64,000 bases of DNA from Terriglobales bacterium (GTDB taxonomy: Bacteria > Acidobacteriota > Terriglobia > Bryobacterales > Bryobacteraceae), in NCBI GenBank assembly GCA_027485675.1, contig JAIXQP010000022.1, positions 186,001 through 250,000 of the forward strand, read 5' to 3'. Made by a program: the position numbers and the translations under genes. The stretch's first letter is position 1. Every line of letters begins with the position of its first letter. The notes beneath the pieces were generated by a model, which had not been told where the DNA came from, made no database searches, and saw nothing but the letters and a program-made list of their open reading frames with translations. This document shows, piece after piece, positions 9,710-19,478 of this stretch.

Positions 9710-10389
9710 AAAGTGAGGCCGTACTCCAACACAAGTCCCGACTTCCCGTCGGGAGCGCCCGTCGGGATCTTCCAACCCACCACAATCATCTGCCGCTTTG
9801 TCGGATGATACAACACCCCGGGAATCGCGTAACCCAACTCGTGCCGCCCGGAAAACCATTCGCCCAGCAACACCCAGCGCTTGCCTAACGGGTGCTCCAC
9901 GCCGGCCAATACTCCCCCCGTATTCCGCCCAAACAGTTGCTGCGTACCCGCGAATCCCCCACCTGTCAGACGTGTCCCCACCCCGGGCAGCCGAAAGCTA
10001 CCATGACTGTAAGTGAAGCTCCCAATCCCCAGACCTCGATGATTCACGATCATCATCTGGCCCACGGTTAACTTTGCCTCTAACTCCGGCCGCGACTCCC
10101 GCCAGAACTGTGGCGCGCTCTTAAACCCCACGCCCGTTGAAAACGTCCGCGAAAGCGGCGACCCGCCGTTGTAACTCGTCACCGCCAGCTCCGTCGACTT
10201 CCCGACGCCATAGGCATAGAAGTTCGTCCCCGACCACGACCGGCCCGGGTTCCACGCCCGCGCCTGCGTTTCGTGCATCAGGAAGTGCTTTCCTTTCGGA
10301 GTCACGTCCGCCGACGGCATGTTCACGATGGCCTGCTGGCCATGACCCAGCCCCGCCACCACCAGAAGCAAAGATCCTAACCTGCGCAT
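9706..10389 (-). CDS. Secreted/outer-membrane hypothetical protein
   Basis: 227 aa; signal peptide; Gly/aromatic-rich beta-barrel-like sequence ending '...LVLEYGLTF'. Confidence 0.6.
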   Translation of the reverse strand: MRRLGSLLLVVAGLGHGQQAIVNMPSADVTPKGKHFLMHETQARAWNPGRSWSGTNFYAYGVGKSTELAVTSYNGGSPLSRTFSTGVGFKSAPQFWRESRPELEAKLTVGQMMIVNHRGLGIGSFTYSHGSFRLPGVGTRLTGGGFAGTQQLFGRNTGGVLAGVEHPLGKRWVLLGEWFSGRHELGYAIPGVLYHPTKRQMIVVGWKIPTGAPDGKSGLVLEYGLTF

Positions 10390-10551
10390 CGGGTCCTAAG
10401 ATTCCCTCCGGCCCGAGGCCTCTGGCCCCCGGACGCCACCCCAACGCATTCCAAAACTCATGGCACCTTCTCCCTTCTGAGTGGGAATTCATCTTCCCTC
10501 AAGCCCAGACTAAAGCGCCCCCATACTTTTGTCTAATAGATGTTTTCGCCA

Positions 10552-10578
10552 CAATCCATCGCTTAAAGCGATGGATTG
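10552..10578. repeat. Perfect 27-bp inverted repeat (13-bp arms, 1-nt centre) covering the nhaR stop codon
   Basis: CAATCCATCGCTT-A-AAGCGATGGATTG. Confidence 0.9.
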
Positions 10579-11480
10579 CCGCCGGCGAACAGCTTCCCGC
10601 GCGCCGCCTCGCAGATCGCCGCCACCGCCGGGTGCTTCACCCGCCGCTCCACGGAGATCGCATAAAAACTCTCCGTCACCGCCGGAATCCGTCCCACCAC
10701 CACGGTCCGGTAATGGCTCCGGATCTCGGCCTCAATCGCGGTCGGCCCGGCGAACAGGCCCACCCCGGCCTCTCCGAACGCCTTGAGCAGCGCGCTGTCT
10801 TTGAACTCGCCGGCCACCAGTGGCCGGATATCGTGCTCCTCCATCCACCGTTCGAGCGCGCGGCGCAGGCCGGAGCCCTTGGTCGGCAGCAGAAACGGTG
10901 CGCCGTCCAAACTCGACGGGAAGCCTTTCCGAAACCGTTTGGCGAGTTCTGGCGCTCCGAACAGAGTCACGCCGCAGGTGCCCAGCAGGTGGTTGAACGC
11001 CTTCGTCCGGGCCATGCCCGTAATCGGCTCATCGGCCAGCACCATGTCCAGCCGGTGCTCCGCCAGTGCCGTCAGCAGCCGGTCCGTCGAATCCTCTTCG
11101 CACACCAGTTCGACCGGCTCCCCCATCGTCAACGCCGGTGCGAGAATCCGGTAGGCGATCATTTTCGGCACCAGGTCCGAAACCCCCACCAAGAGCCGGA
11201 TCGGCCTTCCCCGCGGCCGCCCCTTCAGCACCTCCCGCAGCTCCGCGCCCAGGCCGAAAATCTCCTCGGCGTATTGAAACACCGTCAGCCCAGCGTGGCT
11301 GAGCGCCAACCCCCGCCCGGCCTTCAGGAACAGCTTCTCCCCCAGCGCCTCTTCCAATTGCTTCAACTGCCCGCTAATCGTCGGCTGCGCCAGGTGCAGC
11401 CGCTCGCAAGCGCGCGCGATGCTGCCCTCCTTGGCGACAACCCAGAAATAGTACAGGTGGTGATAGTTAAGCCATTCCAA
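10563..11480 (-). CDS. nhaR: LysR-family regulator, NhaR-type
   Basis: 'MEWLNYHHLYYFWVVAKEGSIARACERLHLAQPTISGQLKQLEEALGEKLF'. Confidence 0.85.
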   Translation of the reverse strand: MEWLNYHHLYYFWVVAKEGSIARACERLHLAQPTISGQLKQLEEALGEKLFLKAGRGLALSHAGLTVFQYAEEIFGLGAELREVLKGRPRGRPIRLLVGVSDLVPKMIAYRILAPALTMGEPVELVCEEDSTDRLLTALAEHRLDMVLADEPITGMARTKAFNHLLGTCGVTLFGAPELAKRFRKGFPSSLDGAPFLLPTKGSGLRRALERWMEEHDIRPLVAGEFKDSALLKAFGEAGVGLFAGPTAIEAEIRSHYRTVVVGRIPAVTESFYAISVERRVKHPAVAAICEAARGKLFAGGNPSL

Positions 11481-11620
11481 GCCAGAAAACCCAACGCCGA
11501 AGCGCTCCTTCTAGAGTACCCGCAAGCCTTCGCCCTCCCACCCACCGCTCATCCCCGCCCTCCCACCGCCCATCCCAAATCCCCCACTCTGCCCTTCCCT
11601 TCCGCCATCATGGTCCTACC

Positions 11621-12628
11621 ATGCACCGCTACTGGATCTGCCAACTCGCCGGCTGGCTCGCCTATTCCGCCGTCGGCATCACCATCAATCTCCTCAACGG
11701 CCGCGAAACCCTCGGCCCCCTCCTCGCCGGCCACGCCGTCCTCATCGCCGCCGGCATCGGCCTGACCCATCAACTCCGCCGCGCCATCCATCGCCGCCGC
11801 TCCCCCGGCCAATCCCTCGCCGCCCTCTGGCCCTTTCTCACCACCCGCGCCGTCGCCATCAGCCTCCTGCTCACCGCCTTCGTCATCGCCGTCAACCGCC
11901 TCCTCTCCGCCGGCTCCTGGAGCCTCGTCGCCGCCGCCGGCCTCTGGTGGGGCATGCTCCTCGCCGTCGGCGTCTGGGTCCTCCTCTACGTCCGCTTCGC
12001 CGACCAGCGCACCAGCCAACACCGCGAAGCCCAACTCCAACTCGCCCTCCGCGAAGCCCAGCTCCGCGCCCTCGAAACCCAGCTCAACCCCCACTTCCTC
12101 TTCAACTCCCTCAACTCCATCCGCGCCCTCGTCGACCTCGACCCCGCCCGCGCCCAGGACATGCTCACCCGCCTGTCGAACGTCCTCCGCCACCGCCTCC
12201 GCCACGACGACGCCCACACCGTCCCTCTCCAAACCGAACTCGCCACCGTCACCGACTATCTCGCCCTCGAAACCGTCCGCTTCGCCGACCGTCTCCGCTC
12301 CGCCGTCACCGTCGACCCCGCCGCCGCCCACTGCCCTATCCCGCCCCTGCTCCTCCAAACCCTCGTCGAAAACGCCATCAAACATGGCATCGGCCAAACC
12401 CCCGGCCCCGGCGATCTCGTCATCCAGGCCCACGTCGAAGACGCCCTCCTCCACGTCGCCGTCGAAAACACCGGCACCCTCCGCCCCACCCCCGCCGACT
12501 CCACCCGCGTCGGCCTGCACAACCTGCGCGAACGTCTGCATCTCCTCTACGAAGGCCGCGCCCAACTCCACCTCGAGGAACACGGCGGCCGCGTCCGCGC
12601 CACGGTCGCCCTCCCCGTGCTCGGATAG
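11621..12628 (+). CDS. LytS/YehU-type sensor histidine kinase
   Basis: 'LNPHFLFNSLNSIRALVDLDPARAQDMLTRLSNVLRH', 'LLLQTLVENAIKHGI'; multiple N-terminal TM segments. Confidence 0.9.
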   Translation: MHRYWICQLAGWLAYSAVGITINLLNGRETLGPLLAGHAVLIAAGIGLTHQLRRAIHRRRSPGQSLAALWPFLTTRAVAISLLLTAFVIAVNRLLSAGSWSLVAAAGLWWGMLLAVGVWVLLYVRFADQRTSQHREAQLQLALREAQLRALETQLNPHFLFNSLNSIRALVDLDPARAQDMLTRLSNVLRHRLRHDDAHTVPLQTELATVTDYLALETVRFADRLRSAVTVDPAAAHCPIPPLLLQTLVENAIKHGIGQTPGPGDLVIQAHVEDALLHVAVENTGTLRPTPADSTRVGLHNLRERLHLLYEGRAQLHLEEHGGRVRATVALPVLG

Positions 12629-12648
12629 AGGCATGTTGGGATAGAACC

Positions 12649-13338
12649 ATGAAAGCCATCCTCGTCGATGACGAACCGCTCGCCCGCTACGAACTCCGCC
12701 GCCTCCTCCGCGCCCACCCCGAAGTGGAGATCACCGGAGAAGCCGAAGACGGCGAACAGGCCCTCCGCCTCCTCGCCAGCACGAGCCCCGACCTCCTCTT
12801 CCTCGACATCCAAATGCCCGGCCTCAATGGGTTCGACCTCCTCGAACGCCTCGATGGCGCCATCCCGCAGGTCATCTTCACCACGGCCGACGAGCAACAC
12901 GCCCTCCGCGCCTTCGAGGTCAACGCGCTCGACTATCTACTCAAGCCCATCGCCCCCGATCGTCTCGCCGCCGCCCTCCGCCGGCTCGACACCCGGCGCC
13001 CCTCCGCCCCGCTCTCGCAGCTCTTCGTCCGCGACGGCGACCGCTGTTGGATCGTCCCCCTGTCTGGCATCTACCTGCTCGAATCCGAAGGCAACTATAC
13101 CCGGCTCTACTTCGGCAAAGAGCGACCGCTCCTCCGCCGGTCCCTGAACGCGCTGGAGCGCCGCCTCGCCCCGCAAGCCTTCTTCCGCGCCAACCGCCGC
13201 CAACTGCTCAATCTCCAATGGATCGACCAGACGCAGCTCACTCCCAGTGGCAACCTCGCCGTCACCTTAAAGGCCGGGCCCCGCATCGAACTCTCCCGCC
13301 GCCAGTCCGAACTCCTCCGCGCCCGGCTCAGTCCCTAA
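12649..13338 (+). CDS. LytTR-family response regulator
   Basis: 'MKAILVDDEPLARYELRRLLRAHPEVEITGEAEDGEQAL...LFLDIQMPGLNGFDLLE'; LytTR output domain '...FFRANRRQLLNLQWI'. Confidence 0.92.
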   Translation: MKAILVDDEPLARYELRRLLRAHPEVEITGEAEDGEQALRLLASTSPDLLFLDIQMPGLNGFDLLERLDGAIPQVIFTTADEQHALRAFEVNALDYLLKPIAPDRLAAALRRLDTRRPSAPLSQLFVRDGDRCWIVPLSGIYLLESEGNYTRLYFGKERPLLRRSLNALERRLAPQAFFRANRRQLLNLQWIDQTQLTPSGNLAVTLKAGPRIELSRRQSELLRARLSP

Positions 13339-13345
13339 GCACCGC

Positions 13346-14770
13346 TCACTTCGCCGTCAACGGCCCCATCGGCTCCCCCACCGCAAACTCCCGCGCCGGA
13401 TCATACTGCGGGTTCTTCGCCGGAATCTGCGCCCCCGTCTCCCGCAGCCACGCCTCCAGGCGCCGCCGCATCGCCGCCGCTTTAGCCACCTCCACCCCCG
13501 CCAGGTCCCTCGTCTCGCCGATGTCGTTCTTCAAGTTGTACAGCTCCACCCGCCCCTCCTCGAAAAACAGAATCAGCTTATCGTCCCCTCTCCGCATCGC
13601 CGCCGCCGGCCGCCCCAGTTGCGGGCTGTAGTGCGGATAGTGCCAGAACAAATCCCGAGTCTTCTCCTTGCGCCCCCGCAACGCCCCTACAAAACTCCTT
13701 CCGTCCATCCGCGCCCACCTCTCCCGCGGCACCCCCGCCACCTCCGCCAGCGTCGCCGCGTAGTCATAGCTCACCACCGGCTCCGCGCTCCGGCTCCCCG
13801 GCTTCGTCACCCCCGGCCAACGCACCACCGTCGGCACCCGGATGCCGCCTTCGTAAACATGCCCCTTCCCCAACCGCAGCGGCAGATTCGAAGTCACCGG
13901 CCGCCCCTTCCATTCAAGCGACGTCACCCCGCCGTTGTCGGCGCTGAACAGAACCAGCGTATTCTCCGCCACGCCAGCTTTCTCTAAGGCCGCCAGCACC
14001 CGCCCCACGCTCTCATCCACGCTCTCAATCATCGCGGCGTACTCCCCATAGTTCTGCGGATCCTCCGCCCGCGCCTTGGCGTCGTACTTCTTCACTTTCT
14101 CCGGCTTCCCCTCAATCGGCGTATGCACGGCAAAGTGCGGCAGATAGAGAAAGAACGACCGCTCCCGCTGGCCCTCGATAAACTCCACCGCCAGCGTCGT
14201 CAGCCGGTCCGTGAGATACTCCCCCGGCTTACCCTCCAGCGTCACTTTCTTCAACCACGCCGGATAGAAGAAGTTATTCGTCGACCCCGCCTCATCCCCC
14301 GCCAGCGACACGTCAAACCCCTGTTCCGACGGCAGAAACCCTTTCGTCCCCAGATGCCACTTCCCAATACAGGCCGTCCGGTAGCCCTGCTCCCGCAGCA
14401 ACTCAGCAATCGTAACTTCTTCGAGCGGCAACGCCAGCCGCGCGCTGGGTTGAATCACCTTCGTATGGTGATACCGGTTCGAAGCGCCCTGCAGATGCGA
14501 GGTCAAATGCAGCCGCGCCGGAAACCTCCCGGTCATAATGGCCGCCCGCGTCGGCGAACAGACCGGACTAGCCGAGTACCCATCGGTAAAGACCATGCCC
14601 TCCCGGGCCAGGCGATCGATATTCGGCGTCTCGTAGAACTTACTCCCGTTGAATCCCGTATCCCGCCATCCATAGTCGTCAATCAGAATCAGCACGATAT
14701 TCGGCCGGCGCGTCTTCTGGGCCGCGGCCCCGGTGGCCGTCACGGTAGCGAGAAAGCTTCTGCGAGTCAT
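13346..14770 (-). CDS. Sulfatase (arylsulfatase family)
   Basis: 'MTRRSFLATVTATGAAAQKTRRPNIVLILIDDYGWRDTGFNGSKFYETPNIDRLA', FGly motif 'CSPTR'. Confidence 0.92.
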   Translation of the reverse strand: MTRRSFLATVTATGAAAQKTRRPNIVLILIDDYGWRDTGFNGSKFYETPNIDRLAREGMVFTDGYSASPVCSPTRAAIMTGRFPARLHLTSHLQGASNRYHHTKVIQPSARLALPLEEVTIAELLREQGYRTACIGKWHLGTKGFLPSEQGFDVSLAGDEAGSTNNFFYPAWLKKVTLEGKPGEYLTDRLTTLAVEFIEGQRERSFFLYLPHFAVHTPIEGKPEKVKKYDAKARAEDPQNYGEYAAMIESVDESVGRVLAALEKAGVAENTLVLFSADNGGVTSLEWKGRPVTSNLPLRLGKGHVYEGGIRVPTVVRWPGVTKPGSRSAEPVVSYDYAATLAEVAGVPRERWARMDGRSFVGALRGRKEKTRDLFWHYPHYSPQLGRPAAAMRRGDDKLILFFEEGRVELYNLKNDIGETRDLAGVEVAKAAAMRRRLEAWLRETGAQIPAKNPQYDPAREFAVGEPMGPLTAK

Positions 14771-14938
14771 GAGAACACCATTCTCTATCGCGCCGGATTT
14801 CTTTGCAGGGCCCCTGCCAGCCAGTGCCGTTTCCCGCCCGGATTCCGATTGAAACGGACAACCTGGCGCCGCCCCACGGCTGTTTCCTCTTCGTCGCCCT
14901 CAAACGCTCTGCTACCCTTGAAGAAGCTAAACGTTAGC

Positions 14939-16552
14939 ATGAACCTCCTATCGGCGAAACTCCAGATTCTTGCGATCGCTGCAGGCTTCACCGCGTTGGT
15001 CTTTGGGCTGCAGTACTCCACCGGCGCTTATAGCGCCACGCTCAATGCCTATCCCGATGAGGCCGCCCATTATGTCACCGGAGTGATGGTCGACCAGATG
15101 GTCCGTACCGGCGGCTTCTGGAAACCGCTCCAGTTCATTGAATCCTACTACCTCCATTACCCCAAAGTAGCCATCGGCCACTGGCCTCCCTTTCTCTATG
15201 TGGTCCAGGCGGCCTGGACTCTCGTCTTTGATACTTCCCGCTCTTCCGTGCTGTTCTTACAAGCGGTCCTGGGCGGGTTACTGGGCGTAGTTATCTTTCG
15301 GTCCGCGCAGTCCTTTCTCGGATGGGCCGCCGCGGGGGTTGCGATCGCCTATCTGATCCTGCCCGGCGTGGTCCCCATCCAATCCATGGTCATGGCGGAC
15401 TCGCTCCTCACCATGACCATGTTGCTGGCGACCCTCTATTTCGGCAAAGCCGTCGAAACCCGTTCCTTCGCGGACACCGCCTTGGCGGGCCTCTTCGCTA
15501 CCCTCGCCATCATGACCAAGGGAACCGGTTGGGCCTTGTTCCTGATTCCGGGATTTGCCGCCCTGCTCTTTCGCCGCTTCGCCTTCCTCTTCGCCAAGCC
15601 GACAATCCTCACCCTCGCTCTCGTCCTCTTGATCTGCCTGCCTTGGCAGCTGTACACCGCGAAGATGGTCGTCAATGGATTTGAAGAGTCGCGTCCGTCG
15701 TTGGCCTACGCGTTGGCGTTCCTCCCGGCGAGCTTCGACATCTTCTCCCATGAACTCGGCAAAGGGACGCTACTGCTCGCGGCCATCGGGCTCTACGCCA
15801 GCCTGTTCCGGCACCGGACCCCGTTCTGGGAAGTTGTCCTCTGTTCGATCCTCGCCCAGCTCAGCCTGCATCTGCTTACCCCCGCCGGCATGGAGTTCCG
15901 CAAGCTTCTGCCGTTCGTCCCGCCGTTGCTCCTTCTCGCGGGCGCCGGCGCGCTGTTCTGCTTTGAGCGCCTTCCCCCGAAGTGGCGATTCGCCCAGTCC
16001 GGTGCCGCCGTGGCGCTCCTGCTGCTCTGCTCGGCCCCGTCGCTGCCCTATCCCGCCAAACCGACCAGTATCTACCCGCAACTGGTCGCCGAACTCGACA
16101 AGTTAGTGGGCGATAACGCGGCGATCCTCATCTCCAGCGGACAAACCTGGGACGGTGAGGGCGCCATGGTCAGCGAATACACCCTTCTCCACCCTCAGCC
16201 CCGCGCCTATGTCCTCCGCGCGTCCAAGCTACTCAGCTCCCAGCTTTGGTCCGGCCAGGGATACCGCACCCGATTTCAACGGAAGGAAGAGCTCGAGCAG
16301 ATCATCAAAACCATTCCCATCAGCTTCATTGTCTTTGACCACCGGCCCACCCCCGCGCCGGCGCCCCACCACGGCGCCCTCGCTGAATTCCTCCGCGAGC
16401 ATGCGCATCAATGGTCCGAGTTACGCCGCTACGGCCCGGCGGATAATCCCACCGTCTCCATCTACAAGTGGGAAGACCCTAACTTCAATGCCCCAGCCCG
16501 GGTCAAGGTCAACCTGAGCGACATGATCGGTCGGTCCGTCTCCAACTTCTAA
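14939..16552 (+). CDS. PMT/ArnT-like membrane glycosyltransferase
   Basis: 538 aa, many TM segments; 'LNAYPDEAAHYVTGVMVDQMVRTGGFW', 'HWPPFLYVVQAAW'. Confidence 0.75.
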   Translation: MNLLSAKLQILAIAAGFTALVFGLQYSTGAYSATLNAYPDEAAHYVTGVMVDQMVRTGGFWKPLQFIESYYLHYPKVAIGHWPPFLYVVQAAWTLVFDTSRSSVLFLQAVLGGLLGVVIFRSAQSFLGWAAAGVAIAYLILPGVVPIQSMVMADSLLTMTMLLATLYFGKAVETRSFADTALAGLFATLAIMTKGTGWALFLIPGFAALLFRRFAFLFAKPTILTLALVLLICLPWQLYTAKMVVNGFEESRPSLAYALAFLPASFDIFSHELGKGTLLLAAIGLYASLFRHRTPFWEVVLCSILAQLSLHLLTPAGMEFRKLLPFVPPLLLLAGAGALFCFERLPPKWRFAQSGAAVALLLLCSAPSLPYPAKPTSIYPQLVAELDKLVGDNAAILISSGQTWDGEGAMVSEYTLLHPQPRAYVLRASKLLSSQLWSGQGYRTRFQRKEELEQIIKTIPISFIVFDHRPTPAPAPHHGALAEFLREHAHQWSELRRYGPADNPTVSIYKWEDPNFNAPARVKVNLSDMIGRSVSNF

Positions 16553-16616
16553 GATCCTCGCCTGCTTACCGAAGCAGTTTCATGACGCGTTCCGGAGAGG
16601 ACTTTCGCTAACTCCC

Positions 16617-18551
16617 ATGACGCCTATGAAACGCCTCTTGCTTCTGTCCCTCTTCGCCACCCTCGTCCGGGCGCAAACCGGGATCCCGGTCCCTTCCCTG
16701 GCCGCCGTCGACACCGCCGTCACCGAACTCCTGGCCAAACACCAGATCCCCGGCGGCGCCGTCGCCATCACCTACCAGGGTCGCCTCGTCTACGCCCGCG
16801 GTTTCGGCTTTGCCGATCGCGACACCCGCGAACTCGTCCAGCCCGATAGCCTCTTCCGCTACGCCAGCAACTCCAAACCCATCACCGGCCTCGCCCTCCT
16901 CCGCCTCGTCGATCAGGGCAAGCTCACCCTTGACGACCGCCCCTTCGCCAACCAGCTCCGCAACCTGCCTCTCCCCCCCAACACCGTCAAAAACCCCGCC
17001 TGGGACCAGGTCACCGTCCGCCAACTCCTCCATCACACCGCCGGCATGCCCCCCGCCGGCACCGGCGATCCCTTGAATGCCCCGGAGATCGTCACCATCG
17101 CCAACACCTATGGCACTCCCCCGCCCGGCACCATGGCCCAGGCCATCGGCACCGTCCTCACCCGCGCCCCCCTTTCGGCCCCCGGCACCACCTACACGTA
17201 CTCCAACGTCGGCACCGGCGCCGTTGGGCGCCTCATCGAAGTGGTCTCTGGCAAACCATACGAACGCTTCGTGCAGGAAGACGTTCTCGCTCCCCTCGGC
17301 ATCACCCGCATGGCCCTCGGCGCGTCTCTCGCCTCGAGACGCCTCCCCGGCGAAGTCCGCCCCCACGATGTCCCCGGCGCCGCCCTCGTCAACAGCATCT
17401 TCCCCGGCGTCGGCCGGGTGGAGTTTCCCTCCGGCGGCTACGCGCACGAAGCCTACGAGGGCGCCGGCGCCTGGGTCGGTAGCGTCCCGGAACTCCTCCG
17501 CCTCTTCTCCCGCTTCCAGACGAACCAATTTCTCTCCCCCGCTTCTCTCGCCGCCCTCCTCGCCCGGCCTCCCGCCGCCGTGAACCAACCCACCGGGGCC
17601 TCGTACACCCTCGGCATCTCGGTCGTCGATCGCGGCAACGGCCGCTATACCGTCTTCCACAACGGCAGCCTCCCCGGCGGCCGTTCCTACTTCGAGCACA
17701 CCTTCGGCGGTACCGGCCAAAGCTTCGGTTTGGCCTTCAACTTCAACATGCGCCGCACCGGCACAGCGGACTTCCTCGCCGAAGCCGGCGCCGCCATCAC
17801 CCGCGCCGCCTTCGGCGCCGGCACCGCCAACTTCCCCACGCACGATCTCTGGCCCCGCTTCATCGCCTCGGAGCGCCCCCAGTTCGCCACCGCCGGTCTG
17901 GTCAGCGCCGCCAGCTTCCGCACCGGCCCCGTCGCTCCGGGCCAGATCGTCACGCTCTTCGGCAGTAAGCTTTCCGGCTCCGCGCTCACCACCGCCACGG
18001 TCACCAACAACCGTCTCGATACCACTCTGGACGGCACCCGGGTCCTCTTCGATGGCGTTCCCGCGCCCCTCATCTACACTGCGGCAAGCCAGCTCAGCGC
18101 CATCGTCCCCTACGCCGTCGCCGGCCGCCCCACCACGCGAATCACCGTGGAGTACCAGGGCGCTGCTTCCCTTCCGGTCGAAGTTCCGGTCACCACCGCC
18201 AGCCCGGCATTCTTCACGGCCAACAGCTCCGGCCAGGGCCCCGCGGCCGCCATCCGCTATCCCGAAGCCGGCATCGCCGTCCTCTATGCGACCGGCGAAG
18301 GTCTCCCCACCCCCACTCCCGAAGATGGCGCCCTGAGCTTGACCACGCCCCTCCCCGCCCCGCGGCTCCCCGTCAAGGTCTTCGTCGCCGGCGAGGAAGT
18401 GCCGATCCTCTATGTTGGCGCCGCCCCCGGCTTAACGGCCGGCCTGCTCCAGATCAACATCCAGTTGCCGCCCTCGCTGGCCAACCGCTCCGATCTCCCG
18501 CTCATCCTCGAAATCGGCGGCGTCCGCTCCCCGCCCGGCGTCACCCTGTAG
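16617..18551 (+). CDS. Class C-like beta-lactamase/serine hydrolase fused to a TIGR03437-type C-terminal domain
   Basis: 'FRYASNSKPITGLALLRLVDQGKLTLDD' (SxxK), 'YTYSNVG' (YSN); C-terminus 'VSAASFRTGPVAPGQIVTLFGSKL...TTLDGTRVLFDGVPAPLIYTAASQLSAIVPYAVAG'. Confidence 0.9.
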   Translation: MTPMKRLLLLSLFATLVRAQTGIPVPSLAAVDTAVTELLAKHQIPGGAVAITYQGRLVYARGFGFADRDTRELVQPDSLFRYASNSKPITGLALLRLVDQGKLTLDDRPFANQLRNLPLPPNTVKNPAWDQVTVRQLLHHTAGMPPAGTGDPLNAPEIVTIANTYGTPPPGTMAQAIGTVLTRAPLSAPGTTYTYSNVGTGAVGRLIEVVSGKPYERFVQEDVLAPLGITRMALGASLASRRLPGEVRPHDVPGAALVNSIFPGVGRVEFPSGGYAHEAYEGAGAWVGSVPELLRLFSRFQTNQFLSPASLAALLARPPAAVNQPTGASYTLGISVVDRGNGRYTVFHNGSLPGGRSYFEHTFGGTGQSFGLAFNFNMRRTGTADFLAEAGAAITRAAFGAGTANFPTHDLWPRFIASERPQFATAGLVSAASFRTGPVAPGQIVTLFGSKLSGSALTTATVTNNRLDTTLDGTRVLFDGVPAPLIYTAASQLSAIVPYAVAGRPTTRITVEYQGAASLPVEVPVTTASPAFFTANSSGQGPAAAIRYPEAGIAVLYATGEGLPTPTPEDGALSLTTPLPAPRLPVKVFVAGEEVPILYVGAAPGLTAGLLQINIQLPPSLANRSDLPLILEIGGVRSPPGVTL

Positions 18552-18661
18552 CGCGGTGGGCGGTTCACGCGCCGTCCCTCGAAATATCTCCTTTGTTTGC
18601 CTCACCCGTCTGCCAAACCACCCCCTCAAACCCTTGACACGCACGGTATCGTGAAGTCGAG

Positions 18662-18700
18662 AAAAGCCCACTGCGCCGCCAACGGCCCAGCGGGCTTTTT
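18662..18700 (+). terminator. Intrinsic-terminator/attenuator-like hairpin upstream of the 18726 ORF
   Basis: AAAAGCCC-A-CTG-C-GCCG-CCAA-CGGC-C-CAG-C-GGGCTTTTT: 15 pairs, two 1x1 mismatches, 3' T tract; TTGACA at 18634-18639; SD-like AAAGGAG before ATG 18726. Confidence 0.7.
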
Positions 18701-18725
18701 CATTTCCCTTAAAGGAGTATTCCTC

Positions 18726-19475
18726 ATGACCCCGTCGCAAGAACCGACCGCGGACGAGTACATCGAAAACGAGCTTCGTGCCCTCGAACTCCAGTTGGAG
18801 CAACTCGAGATCGAGGAGGCCGAAGAGAAACGCGCCAAGGAAGCCGCCCGGCAGCGCGAGATCAACCGCCAGAACGCCCGCAAGTCCACCGGTCCCCGCA
18901 CGGAAGCCGGCAAGGCCGCCTCCAGCAAAAACCGGCTCGCTCATGGCCTCTGTTCCTCGAGCCTTCTCGTCTTCGGAGAAACCCAGGCCGAGTTCGACGA
19001 ACTCCATAGCGGAGTCCAATCCCAGTTCAACCCGGTCACGCCCGAAGAGAGTCTCCTCACAAGCCAGCTCACCGAAGCCCTTTGGCGGCTCAATCGTGCC
19101 CGGCGCGTCGAAAGCGCCACCTTTGATCGGATGATGGACGAAACCGACCGGCTGCTCAGCCGGCGCGGAACCGTCGAAACGGCCCAATCCACTGGCGATC
19201 AACTCGGCGTCTGCTTCTTTATCGGCGAGAACCGCAAAGTCTTTGCGAGCCTGCAACGCTACGTCGCCGCCGCCGAAAGGACCTATCGCCAATCGCTCAA
19301 GGCCCTCCAGGATGCCATCAAGCGCCGGCCGGAACCCGTGATCGAAACGCCTGTCCGTTCCGAGCAGACCAAGGAAGCGGCCGCCAGCGCCAAGCCTTCG
19401 ATCGAATCTGGCTTCGAATCGCAATTTGCCCCGAACCGTCCGAAAAACGCCCCGGCTTATACCGACCGCTGCTGA
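18726..19475 (+). CDS. Uncharacterised protein with an 'NARKSTGPRTEAGKAASSKNRLAHGL' motif
   Basis: ORF with SD and ATG at 18726; highly charged N-terminus; C-terminus is encoded by the start of the repeat-like DNA. Confidence 0.75.
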   Translation: MTPSQEPTADEYIENELRALELQLEQLEIEEAEEKRAKEAARQREINRQNARKSTGPRTEAGKAASSKNRLAHGLCSSSLLVFGETQAEFDELHSGVQSQFNPVTPEESLLTSQLTEALWRLNRARRVESATFDRMMDETDRLLSRRGTVETAQSTGDQLGVCFFIGENRKVFASLQRYVAAAERTYRQSLKALQDAIKRRPEPVIETPVRSEQTKEAAASAKPSIESGFESQFAPNRPKNAPAYTDRC

Positions 19476-19478
19476 AGT

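Noticed and set aside
11947-13338. 463-aa ORF as one protein
   Set aside because: The N-terminal half is an Arg/Pro-rich off-frame of the histidine kinase gene; the response regulator starts at 12649
16562-16580. Hairpin CTGCTT-ACCG-AAGCAG-TTT downstream of the PMT gene
   Set aside because: Short stem and only three T residues; too weak to call a terminator
18634-18660. Sigma70 promoter TTGACA with a -10 at 'TATCGT'
   Set aside because: Spacing is only about 7 bp, and no good -10 was seen at 16-18 bp; kept only as a TTGACA observation
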